Source of the DNA: Oceanicola granulosus HTCC2516
GTDB lineage: Bacteria > Pseudomonadota > Alphaproteobacteria > Rhodobacterales > Rhodobacteraceae
DNA length: 64,000 nt
Direction: 5' to 3'
Assembly: GCF_000153305.1 (NCBI RefSeq)
Contig: NZ_CH724111.1
Coordinates: 19,232-83,231 of the forward strand
Shown: positions 34,912-42,775 of the stretch, in pieces
How positions within the stretch are numbered: position 1 is the first letter of the stretch
Layout of the letters: each line of letters starts with the position of its first letter
Program-made: the position numbers and the translations under genes
The notes under the pieces: model-generated
Databases searched by the model: none
What the model saw: the letters and a program-made list of their open reading frames with translations, nothing else
Told to the model about the DNA's origin: nothing

Positions 34912-35521
34912 AGCCCGCTCCGGCGCCGTCGGTGAGGACGTCGATCGATCCGTCCAGTCTTTCGACGGTGGAGATAACGATGCTCAGCCCCAGCCCCGCT
35001 GCATCGTCCAGCCGGAAGCCCGCCGGCAGTCCATCGCCGTTGTCGCGCACCACGAGGCGCAGGCGTCCGTCCTCCAGGCGGTCAGCCTCGAGCGTCACCA
35101 CCACGCTCCGGCCGTCCGGCGAGGCGTGCTTGACCGCGTTCATGGCAAGCTCATTCAGAAGCACGCCGATCTGCCCCGCCTCGTGCCCGTCCACGGTCAC
35201 GGCGCCGCACTTCACCTCGATGGCAGCCCGGATGATCTCGGAGATATCCGCACAAAGCGGCGCGAGCACCTCGCTCAGCGCCACCTCCTCGTCGGAGACG
35301 TTGTTCGCAAGCTCCCGGTGCACCCGCGCCATCGCCGCGAGCCGACTGGCCGCGGATATCAGCGCATCGCGTGCCGTCTCGACGGATGTCATCTGCCGGC
35401 TCTCGTGGCGCAACATGGCGGCGAGGAACTGCAAGCTGTTGGCGATGCGGTGGTCTGCCTCCTTCTGCCGCAAGATGATGTCTTCGGCGGCGCAGGATGT
35501 GTGCGAACTGCTCGAGGTCAC
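34853..35521 (-). CDS. Sensor-less histidine kinase (HisKA_2 type)
   Basis: The 222-residue protein consists only of the kinase core. The H-box is KEADHRIANSLQFLAAMLRH with His24 as phosphoacceptor; the ATP domain has NELAMNAVKHA (N-box), VRDNGDGLP (G1) and GLGLSIV (G2). This HisKA_2/HWE class often feeds the PhyR-NepR-EcfG general stress cascade of alphaproteobacteria. There is no PAS, GAF or membrane sensor, so it must be controlled by partner proteins or act as a side kinase. EcfG-type promoters nearby support a stress role, which is inference. Confidence 0.85.
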   Translation of the reverse strand: MTSSSSHTSCAAEDIILRQKEADHRIANSLQFLAAMLRHESRQMTSVETARDALISAASRLAAMARVHRELANNVSDEEVALSEVLAPLCADISEIIRAAIEVKCGAVTVDGHEAGQIGVLLNELAMNAVKHASPDGRSVVVTLEADRLEDGRLRLVVRDNGDGLPAGFRLDDAAGLGLSIVISTVERLDGSIDVLTDGAGAGFRILLPRRADGQAASFPEA

Positions 35522-35755
35522 TCGTCAGCTCCTCTGGAGAGGCTCGTTTCATGACGAGATGTTTGGACGACATCTGCTCGTTCGCTCATTTCGTCGGACG
35601 TAGGCTTGTTATACGGCACCTCCCCCGGTTCAATGCCGCGTGCGGTTTCGTACCAGTTTGATCTCTTGCTCGGGATGCATGCCGCGAGCACCCGGGACAG
35701 GGGTCGAGAGCGGGCGACCGTCGCTATCGTGTAGAAGTGCGTCGGATGGCCCGCC

Positions 35756-36655
35756 CTACGCCAGCCGGTAAAGCCGCCGGGCCGTCCCGCCGAAGATCGC
35801 CGCGATATCGCTGCGGGGGCGGTCGCGCAGCAGGATGGCGAGCTGGGCGAGCTGGCGGGGGACCGGGCAGTTGACGGCCTCGACCGGGGCGTTGGAGCCC
35901 CAGAGGACACGCGCGGCGCCGAAGCTGTCGAGGAGGTGGTCGACGTGAGGCTGCAGCCGCGTGACGTCCCAGCCCTTGTCGACGGTCCAGAGACCGGAGA
36001 GCTTCATCGCGACGTTCGGCCTCGCGGCCAGCTCGGTGAGGCCCGCGCGCCAGCGGGCGGCGTTGCCGGGCCGGTCGGGCTCGAGCGTGCCGAAATGGTC
36101 GACGACGATGCTCAGGTCTGGCTGCGCGGCCGCGAAATCGGCGAGCTGGGAGAGCTGCTCCGGGACGACGACCATCTCGAGGCACAGGTCGTGCACCGCC
36201 AGCTCGGCGGCCGCGGCGCGGAAGGCAGCGTCGGCCAACATTCCCGGCCGGCGCGCGACGCGCCAGCGGCCGGCCCGGTCCCAGGCGACGGGCGTGCGGA
36301 TGCCGCGCAGGGCGGGGTGCGCGCGATGCCGCGCGATCAGGGCCCCCGCGCCCGGCGCGGCGAGATCGGCCTCGCCGACGATGGCGATCGGCCACGGCGC
36401 CGCGTCCGCCAGCGCCTGCAGCCACGCCGTCTCGGCAACCGGATCGTCGGCGCCGCAATTGGCCTGCACGTGGACGCTTCCCGCCAGCCGCCCGCCGCAG
36501 GCGGCGGCGTGCTCGGCGAGGAGGTAGTCGCGCGCGATCGAGCGCTTGTCGCCGAAGCGCGCGGGCGGCGCGTCGGGGGCGAGCCAGCGGTAGGGGAAGC
36601 GGCCGATCTGCCAGAGGTGGTGGTGCCCGTCGACCAGCGCGATACCCTCCAGCAT
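35756..36655 (-). CDS. Amidohydrolase-family sugar lactonase
   Basis: The 299-residue TIM-barrel protein belongs to the amidohydrolase 2 family, which contains L-rhamnono- and L-fucono-lactonases. The metal site begins with VDGHHHLW (His11 and His13), followed by HVQANCG, a strand ending in VVDHFGTLE, and GSNAPVEAVN near the end. The last metal-site Asp of many relatives is Asn here, as in the GSNFP-type subgroup. In the rhamnose pathway it would open the lactone made by the SDR encoded next to it. The start is uncertain: ATG 36655 is used, but TTG 36688, overlapping the SDR stop, is possible. Confidence 0.82.
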   Translation of the reverse strand: MLEGIALVDGHHHLWQIGRFPYRWLAPDAPPARFGDKRSIARDYLLAEHAAACGGRLAGSVHVQANCGADDPVAETAWLQALADAAPWPIAIVGEADLAAPGAGALIARHRAHPALRGIRTPVAWDRAGRWRVARRPGMLADAAFRAAAAELAVHDLCLEMVVVPEQLSQLADFAAAQPDLSIVVDHFGTLEPDRPGNAARWRAGLTELAARPNVAMKLSGLWTVDKGWDVTRLQPHVDHLLDSFGAARVLWGSNAPVEAVNCPVPRQLAQLAILLRDRPRSDIAAIFGGTARRLYRLA

Positions 36656-36684
36656 CGCCGCGACGGCGGGCTCCGCCTGCCCGC

Positions 36685-37419
36685 TCAATAGGTCGCCCGT
36701 CCGCCCGACAGGTCGAACACCGCGCCGGTGGTGAAGCTGTTCTCGGCCGAGCAGAGCCAGCAGATCATCGCCGCCGCCTCGGTGAGCTCGAGGAAGCGGC
36801 CGCGCGGGATCTTGGAGAGCATGTAGTCGATGTGCTCCTGCTTCATCTGGTCGAAGATCCGCGTGCGCGCCGCCGCCGGGGTGACGCAGTTCACCGCGAT
36901 GTCGAGATGGGCGAGCTCCTTGCCGAGCGACTTGGTCAGCCCGATCACCCCCGCCTTCGACGCCGAGTAGGCCGAGGCGTTGGGGTTGCCCTCCTTGCCC
37001 GCGACGGAGGCGATGTTGACGATGCGCCCGTAGCCGGCCTCGGTCATCGCCGGCACCACGGCGCGGTTGACGTGGAAGGTGCCGATCAGGTTGATCTCGG
37101 TGATCCGGCGGAATTCGTCGACGGGATACGCCGCCAGCGGCCCGTTCGATCCGGCGACGCCGGCCGAGTTCACCAGCACCGACACCGCCCCGCCCTCGCC
37201 GCGCGTGCGCGCCATCGCGGCCTCGACGCTCGCCCAGTCGGCCACGTCGACCTCGCAGGCGAACGCGCCGCCGCCGATCTCGCGCGCGGTCTCTTCGGCC
37301 AGCGCCCGGTCGCGGTCCCAGATGGCGAGGCGCAGGCCCTCGCTGGCGAGCCTCTCGGCGACGGCGCGGCCGATGCCCTGCGCGCCTCCGGTCACGATGG
37401 CGGTCTGTTGCTTGTCCAT
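36685..37419 (-). CDS. SDR, probable 6-deoxyhexose 1-dehydrogenase
   Basis: This 244-residue FabG-like SDR has TGGAQGIGRA for the cofactor, NSAG in place of NNAG, and the catalytic Ser, Tyr and Lys in NIASVAGKEG and YSASK. Next to a sugar lactonase and within a rhamnose-type cluster, it most likely oxidises the free sugar (L-rhamnose or L-fucose) to its lactone, the first step of the non-phosphorylative route. A role as 2-keto-3-deoxy-acid dehydrogenase is also possible. ATG 37419 is preferred over GTG 37425 because GGAG lies six bases upstream. Confidence 0.85.
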   Translation of the reverse strand: MDKQQTAIVTGGAQGIGRAVAERLASEGLRLAIWDRDRALAEETAREIGGGAFACEVDVADWASVEAAMARTRGEGGAVSVLVNSAGVAGSNGPLAAYPVDEFRRITEINLIGTFHVNRAVVPAMTEAGYGRIVNIASVAGKEGNPNASAYSASKAGVIGLTKSLGKELAHLDIAVNCVTPAAARTRIFDQMKQEHIDYMLSKIPRGRFLELTEAAAMICWLCSAENSFTTGAVFDLSGGRATY

Positions 37420-37421
37420 GG

Positions 37422-38477
37422 TCACTCCGCGATGGCCTCCCGGGGCCGGTCAATGTGGTAGGGCTGCCCGCCGGCCCTGGCCGACTCGATCAGGGCGTGC
37501 AGCGCCTCGACGGCGCGGGCGCCGACATGGCCGGGGCTCGCGTTGGTCCCCTGCCCCAGCGCGATGTCGACGAGCCGGTCGGCCGGCCCCTCGCAGCTGT
37601 AGCGCCACGCGCCCTCGGGCACGGTGGCCGTCTCGCTCTTGCCGTCGGGCAGCTTGAGCGTGAGCCGCTCCGTCTCGATGTCGAGCAGGACGGAGCCCTG
37701 GCTGCCGTAGATCCGCAGGTCGACCTCGAAGCCGTGCCCCTCGGGCACGCCGCAGCTGCCCGAGAACACCCCCGTCGCCCCGCCCTCGAAGCACAGCGCG
37801 GCGGCGTCGTGCAGATCGACGCGGGAGGGCGCGTCGAAGGTTATCGCCTGCACCTCGGCGACGCGCAGGTCGGTCATACGGAACAGGATGCCGAGTGCGT
37901 GGGAGAGCTGGCCGTAGGCGTAGCCGCCGCCCCGGTCGGGCGAGTCCCAGGTGTCGCGGTCGGGCTGGATCGGCACGTGCGCCCAGCGGTGCAGCCCCTG
38001 CCCGGAGAAGATCGACCGGGTGAAGGAGGCCATGTGGCAGACCACGTGCTCGATCTCGCCGATGCGCCCGACCATGTCGGCCATCGCGTCGAGGCCGGGC
38101 TTGTAGTTCCAGCCGTAGGCGACGAGCAGCTCGCGCCCCGCCGCGCGGGCGGTCTCGACGAGATCCCACGCCTGCGCCGGGTCGAGGCACATGGGTTTCT
38201 CGACCAGCACGTGACAGCCCTTCCGCAGGAAGGCGCGGGCCTGTTCGTAGTGCAGGTCGTGCGGCGAGGCGATCACCGCGATGTCGATGTCGCGCTCCAG
38301 CACCTCGCGCCAATCCTCGGTGGCGAAGGCGAAGCCGAACTCGTCGCGGATCAGGTCCAGCTCGTCGCGGCCGAGCCGGCAGACGCTGTCGAGCGTCACC
38401 TCCGGGCGGGCGGCCAGCACGGGGATGTGCATGCGGTAGGCGAAGTGCCCCGCGCCGATGATCGCGGCCCTCACCAT
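37422..38477 (-). CDS. Gfo/Idh/MocA family oxidoreductase
   Basis: The 351-residue protein has the N-terminal Rossmann fold AAIIGAGHFAYRMHIPVLA and the family's VLVEKPMCLD (about residues 91-100), followed by the C-terminal alpha/beta substrate domain (YAYGQLSHALGILFRM). Members oxidise or reduce sugars and inositols with NAD(P). It lies between the LacI gene and the SDR gene with short gaps, so it is part of the leftward arm of the rhamnose-type locus. Which sugar it handles, and whether it duplicates the SDR step, is unclear. Confidence 0.87.
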   Translation of the reverse strand: MVRAAIIGAGHFAYRMHIPVLAARPEVTLDSVCRLGRDELDLIRDEFGFAFATEDWREVLERDIDIAVIASPHDLHYEQARAFLRKGCHVLVEKPMCLDPAQAWDLVETARAAGRELLVAYGWNYKPGLDAMADMVGRIGEIEHVVCHMASFTRSIFSGQGLHRWAHVPIQPDRDTWDSPDRGGGYAYGQLSHALGILFRMTDLRVAEVQAITFDAPSRVDLHDAAALCFEGGATGVFSGSCGVPEGHGFEVDLRIYGSQGSVLLDIETERLTLKLPDGKSETATVPEGAWRYSCEGPADRLVDIALGQGTNASPGHVGARAVEALHALIESARAGGQPYHIDRPREAIAE

Positions 38478-38505
38478 GCCGCGCGTCCCGCGGCGGATCT
38501 GCGGC

Positions 38506-39525
38506 TCATGTGCTGCTCCTGATCTTGAGGTGGTAGCCGACGTCGTCGACCGGGACGGGCGCGTTCGCATCCGCGATCCGCGCCAGTGCGACCTCGGCGG
38601 CGCGCCGGCCGATCTCGCGGCCGTGGATGCGCACGGTGGTCATGGGCACGGGCAGCAGCGCCGACAGGCTGAGATCGCCGAAGCCCGCGATGGCGACCTG
38701 CCCCGGCACGTCCACGCCGTTGGACAGACACCAGAGCATCGCGCCCTGGGCCGGCAGTTCGGCGAGGAAGAGCACGGCGTCGGGCGGGTTCGGCCGCTCC
38801 AGAAGGCTCTGGATCAGGGGGCCGCCGCTCTCGATGGTGGCGGGGTTGTCGAACTCGACCACGCTGTCGGGCCGCAGCGCGCGCCCCGCCGCGCGCATGG
38901 CGTCACAGAAGCCCCGGGTCCGGTCGGCGGCCTGGTCGTTGTGGCGCGCGGCGCCGCCGACCATGACGATCTCGCGGTAGCCGGCGTCGATGAGATAGCG
39001 CGTCAGCTCCGCGGCCGCCGCGTGGTTGTCGAAGCCGACGACGCTGCCGATGGCCCCGTCGCGCAGGTTCCAGGCCTCCACCACCGGGCCCGGATAGCGC
39101 TCGAGCAGCTTGCGCGTCGCCTCCGTGTGGGAGAAGCCGGTGAGGATGATCGCGTCGGCCTGCCGCGCGATGAAGGTCCGCACGGCGGCTTCCTCCTTCT
39201 CCGGCGACCAGTTGCTGACGGCGAGCAGCATCCGCTGGCCGTGCGGATCGAGCGCGCCGGTGATGCCCTGCGCGAAGTCGGCGAACAGGGAGCTGGCGAG
39301 GATCGGCACCACGACGCCGATCATGTCGCTGCGCTGCGAGACGAGGGAGCGCGCGGTGAGGTTGGGAATGTAGCCGAGCTCGTCGATGGTGCGCTGTATC
39401 TTTTCGCGGGTGTCCGGGCGCACCGTCTCGGGCTGCCGCAGGGCGCGGGAGACGGTGATGAGCGACAGGCCGGCGGCCTTCGACACGTCCTTCAGCGTCA
39501 CCGTCTTCTTGTCGCCCTGCCCCAC
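38506..39525 (-). CDS. LacI family transcription regulator
   Basis: The protein has a LacI helix-turn-helix (VTLKDVSKAAGLSLITVSRA, then ELGYIPNLTARSL) and a periplasmic-binding-protein-like effector domain (IGVVVPILASSLFADFAQG, AIILTGFSHTE, VAIAGFGDLS). I take GTG 39525 as the start, because AGGGGAG precedes it and the resulting 339 residues match the family. ATG 39552 and 39585 are alternatives; the latter would lie within an operator. Two palindromic sites with a central CG lie in the gap to the divergent importer operon, so it probably controls both arms of the rhamnose-type locus and itself. Confidence 0.88.
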   Translation of the reverse strand: MGQGDKKTVTLKDVSKAAGLSLITVSRALRQPETVRPDTREKIQRTIDELGYIPNLTARSLVSQRSDMIGVVVPILASSLFADFAQGITGALDPHGQRMLLAVSNWSPEKEEAAVRTFIARQADAIILTGFSHTEATRKLLERYPGPVVEAWNLRDGAIGSVVGFDNHAAAAELTRYLIDAGYREIVMVGGAARHNDQAADRTRGFCDAMRAAGRALRPDSVVEFDNPATIESGGPLIQSLLERPNPPDAVLFLAELPAQGAMLWCLSNGVDVPGQVAIAGFGDLSLSALLPVPMTTVRIHGREIGRRAAEVALARIADANAPVPVDDVGYHLKIRSST

Positions 39526-39578
39526 GCCGCTGCGCTCCCCTGACCCACCCATCTTCGACAGGCGGCTGAAATTGACCG

Positions 39579-39596
39579 TTGACATACGAGTATCAT
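39579..39596. promoter_or_regulatory. LacI operator, site 1
   Basis: TTGACATACGAGTATCAT is an imperfect palindrome with the central CG typical of LacI-family sites and shares ATGATAC-CG with site 2. Its first six bases are also a perfect -35 (TTGACA) for the rightward importer operon, so binding would block that promoter. Confidence 0.6.
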
Positions 39597-39621
39597 CGCC
39601 CCTAGGGTCCGTCAATATCGA

Positions 39622-39639
39622 ATGATACACGAATATCAT
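39622..39639. promoter_or_regulatory. LacI operator, site 2
   Basis: ATGATACACGAATATCAT has perfect six-base arms (ATGATA / TATCAT) and a central CG. It lies 43 bases, about four helical turns, from site 1, a spacing suited to cooperative binding. Confidence 0.65.
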
Positions 39640-39694
39640 CCGGTTTTCATAGCTCGCGGGGGAACGAGGCCGCGAGGGTCACGGGAGGAAACAG

Positions 39695-41008
39695 ATGACC
39701 AAGGCAATCACACGCCGGAGCTTTCTCGGCACCACCGCCGTCGCCAGCATCGCGGCCCTCGCGCCGCTGCGCGCCAGCGCCGCCTCGGGCGAGCTCTCCG
39801 TCTGGAAGTTCGGCGGCACGCCCACCGAGGTGGAGCAATGGGCCGCCCGCAACGAGGCGTTCGCCGCCGCGAACCCGGACATCGAGCTGAACTACTCCTA
39901 CTTCAACGGCCAGATCCGCCGGCAGAAGATCCTCGCCGGCTTCCAGACCAACCGGCTCGCCGACGTCATCGTCGCCTTCGGGCAGGACATCCCCGAATTC
40001 GTCGGCTTCGGCATGGTGCAGCCGCTCGACGATATCGCGGGCGACCGCATCGATGGCTGGAAGGAGCGCGTCGTTCCCGAGGTGCTGGAATCGGGCATGC
40101 ACGAGGGCAAGCTCTACGGCCTGCCGACCTACGTCGACATGGCGAGCTTCCTCGCGGTGAACCTCGACGCGCTCGAGGAGGCCGGCTTCGACCGCCCGCC
40201 CGCCACCTGGGAAGAGCTGCGCGAGTACGCGCGGGCGATGACCAAGCCCGACCGCCCCGGCATCGCCTTCCCGGCGACGACGGCGCCCGTCGACATCAAC
40301 ATCTTCGAGGGCATCGCCTACGCCAACGGCGGCCGCATCTACGACGAGGAGACCAACAAGGTCACCCTGAACGATCCCGGCGTCGTCGACGCGCTGCAGC
40401 TTTACGTCGACCTCATCGCCGACGGCTCCACGCCGCAGGCCACCTCGCTGACCGAGACCTTCTTCCGCGACACCGCCCAGCTCTTCGGGCAGGGCCGTTC
40501 GGCGATGTGGATCGGGCTGTCGTGGCTCAACACGCCCTGGGGCGTGAACGACGACGTCCGCTGGACCGGCGTGCCCTTCCCCCGCCCCGAGACGCCCACG
40601 GGCAGCTTCGATCCGGTGGCGGCGATCATGGACCCGACGGCCATCCTCATGGTCTCCTCGCGCGCCGAAAACCCGGAGGCGGCGGTCGAGTACCTCGATT
40701 TCTGGTCCCAGGACGCGCAGCTCGAGATCTGGGGCGGCCAGCCCGAGGTCGCGCGCATTCCGGCGGGCAAGGCCGCCTGGGACAACGCCGAGCTCGCGGA
40801 GACCTGGCCGAAATGGGTCGAGGCCTACGAGGCCGGCACGCTGTTCGAGGGGGCCGCGCCGATGCCGCGCTTCATCGGCGTCTCCGCCATCGAGGCCGCG
40901 CTCGGCACCGCCATCCAGGAGGCCGTGCTGGGGCAGAAGACGCCGCAGCAGGCGCTCGACGACGCCACCAGCGCCGCGCAGACGCAGATCGACCTGATCC
41001 GCGGCTGA
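39695..41008 (+). CDS. Tat-exported family 1 sugar-binding protein
   Basis: The 437-residue protein has a twin-arginine signal (RRSFLG, Arg7-Arg8, then a hydrophobic stretch to ASA), so it is exported folded. The mature part fits the SBP_bac_1 family: SVWKFGGTPTEVEQW, FQTNRLADVIVAFGQ, GKLYGLPTYVDMASF. It captures the substrate of the MalFGK-type importer encoded next to it. The locus enzymes point to L-rhamnose, a related 6-deoxy sugar or an oligosaccharide containing it. ATG 39695 has GGGAGGAAA upstream. Confidence 0.9.
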   Translation: MTKAITRRSFLGTTAVASIAALAPLRASAASGELSVWKFGGTPTEVEQWAARNEAFAAANPDIELNYSYFNGQIRRQKILAGFQTNRLADVIVAFGQDIPEFVGFGMVQPLDDIAGDRIDGWKERVVPEVLESGMHEGKLYGLPTYVDMASFLAVNLDALEEAGFDRPPATWEELREYARAMTKPDRPGIAFPATTAPVDINIFEGIAYANGGRIYDEETNKVTLNDPGVVDALQLYVDLIADGSTPQATSLTETFFRDTAQLFGQGRSAMWIGLSWLNTPWGVNDDVRWTGVPFPRPETPTGSFDPVAAIMDPTAILMVSSRAENPEAAVEYLDFWSQDAQLEIWGGQPEVARIPAGKAAWDNAELAETWPKWVEAYEAGTLFEGAAPMPRFIGVSAIEAALGTAIQEAVLGQKTPQQALDDATSAAQTQIDLIRG

Positions 41009-41039
41009 TTCCGACAGCGCTTCGAGAAGGGGCTCGACG

Positions 41040-41921
41040 ATGAGACATGACCGCCTACTGGCCTATGCGATGATCCTGCCCGTGGTGGCGGCCGTCCTCG
41101 CCTTCGTCGTCGGGCCCACCTACAACGTCGCCACGCTCAGCCTGACCAAGGTGGTCATGGGCATGGAGCGCGGCTTCGGGACGTTCGACAACTTCCGCGC
41201 CCTGACCGCCGATCCGGTCTTCTGGCTGGTGATGAAGAACACCGCCATCTGGATCCTCGGCGGCACCGTGCTCTGCGTCACCGTCGGGCTCGCCGTCGGC
41301 ACCTTCCTCGCGCTCGACTCGCGGCTGACCGGCTGGCTGCGGGCGCTGATCCTGCTGCCCTGGGTGATCCCGGACGTCGTCACCGCGATGGCCTGGAAGT
41401 GGATGCTGCACGGGCAGGTCGGCATCATCGGCCAGACCCTTCAGGACACTGGCCTGACCGACCGGCCGATCTCGTTCCTCGGCGACCCGCAGCTCGTGAT
41501 GTGGACGCTCGTGGTGGTGCTGATCTGGCGCAAGATGCCGCTGGTCGCGCTGATCCTGTGCGCCGCGATCCGCTCCGTTCCCGACGATCAGCTCGAGGCG
41601 GCGCGCATGGACGGGGCCAACGCCTGGGAGCGGTTCCGCTTCGTGACGATCCCCAACATCGCCTTCTCGCTGACCGCCGTGACCGTCATCTCGATGATCT
41701 GGATCACCGCCGAGTTCGCGCTGCCCTGGATCATGACCGGCGGCGGGCCCGCCAACGCCAGCCAGATCATGGCGACGTACATCTACCAGCAGAGCTTCGA
41801 GTTCTTCAATTGGGGCGTCGCCTCGGCGATGTCGGTGATCAACCTGCTCATGCTGGTCTCGATCGTCGCCCTCTACCTCTACATCAACCGCCGCTCCTGG
41901 GCTTCGGAGGGTTCGCAATGA
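41040..41921 (+). CDS. ABC sugar permease, MalF/UgpA type
   Basis: The 293-residue permease has six predicted spans (first at LAYAMILPVVAAVLAFVVGP) and the EAA coupling loop in DQLEAARMDGANAWERFRFV. It works as a heterodimer with the next gene product, whose ATG overlaps its stop (ATGA). Substrate import is driven by the ATPase at 43916. Confidence 0.92.
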   Translation: MRHDRLLAYAMILPVVAAVLAFVVGPTYNVATLSLTKVVMGMERGFGTFDNFRALTADPVFWLVMKNTAIWILGGTVLCVTVGLAVGTFLALDSRLTGWLRALILLPWVIPDVVTAMAWKWMLHGQVGIIGQTLQDTGLTDRPISFLGDPQLVMWTLVVVLIWRKMPLVALILCAAIRSVPDDQLEAARMDGANAWERFRFVTIPNIAFSLTAVTVISMIWITAEFALPWIMTGGGPANASQIMATYIYQQSFEFFNWGVASAMSVINLLMLVSIVALYLYINRRSWASEGSQ

Positions 41922-42775
41922 ACGAGCAACCGCGCGTCCTCTACTGGACCATGCTGAGCCTGATCGGCCTCGTGATCGCCGTCTACATCCTGTTCCCGGT
42001 GTTCTGGCTCTTCCTCGCCTCGTTCAAGACGCAGGCCGAGCTGGCGCAGCTGCCAATCAACTTCTGGCCGCAGACGCCGACGCTCGACGCCTATGCCGCG
42101 CTGTTCTCCGACACGCACCAGAAGGGGCAGCTGCTCGACTGGCCGCGCCTGATCGGCAACAGCTTCTTCATCGCGGTGACCTCGACGATCATCGTGCTGA
42201 TCTTCGGCACCTTCGCCGGCTACGCCTTCGCCCGCCTGCAGTTCCCGGGCCGCGACCTGATCCTCGGCGGGCTGCTCATCAGCCGCATGTTCCAGGGCGC
42301 GGCGCTGCTGCTGCCGACCTACCGCCTGATGAGCATGATCGGCCTGCAGGACAGCCTGATCGGCCTCGTGCTGCTCTACTCCGCCTTCGGCCTGCCCTTC
42401 GCCACCTGGATCATCGCCTCGTCGCTGCGCGAGATCCCCCGCGAGCTCGAGGAGAGCGCGATGATGGACGGGGCGAGCCGGCTGCAGAGCATGGTCCTCG
42501 TGGTGCTGCCGCTGGCGACGCCGGCGCTGATCACTGCCGCCATGTGGCACTTCGTCGGCGCGTGGTCGGAGTTCGCCTTCGCCTCGATCCTGCTGGAGTC
42601 CAACGAGAACAAGACCGTAACCATCGGCCTCGCCAGCTTCGTCGAGCTGTTCACGCTGGAGTTCCAGTATGTCGGCGCCGCCGCGACCATCGTCGCCCTG
42701 CCGATCATGCTCGTGTTCTTCTTCGGCCAGCGCTACTTCACCCGCGGTCTGCTCGCGGGGGCGGTGAAGGGATGA
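41918..42775 (+). CDS. ABC sugar permease, MalG/UgpE type
   Basis: The 285-residue permease opens with a long span (LIGLVIAVYILFPVFWLFLA) and has the EAA loop in RELEESAMMDGASRLQSMVL. Start and stop both overlap the neighbours by four bases (ATGA), as in a tightly coupled operon. It is the second channel subunit of the importer. Confidence 0.92.
   Translation: MNEQPRVLYWTMLSLIGLVIAVYILFPVFWLFLASFKTQAELAQLPINFWPQTPTLDAYAALFSDTHQKGQLLDWPRLIGNSFFIAVTSTIIVLIFGTFAGYAFARLQFPGRDLILGGLLISRMFQGAALLLPTYRLMSMIGLQDSLIGLVLLYSAFGLPFATWIIASSLREIPRELEESAMMDGASRLQSMVLVVLPLATPALITAAMWHFVGAWSEFAFASILLESNENKTVTIGLASFVELFTLEFQYVGAAATIVALPIMLVFFFGQRYFTRGLLAGAVKG

Noticed and set aside
36685-36688. TTG start of the lactonase overlapping the SDR stop.
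   Set aside because: Possible, but there is no ribosome site and the conserved protein begins near ATG 36655, so it is kept only as an alternative.
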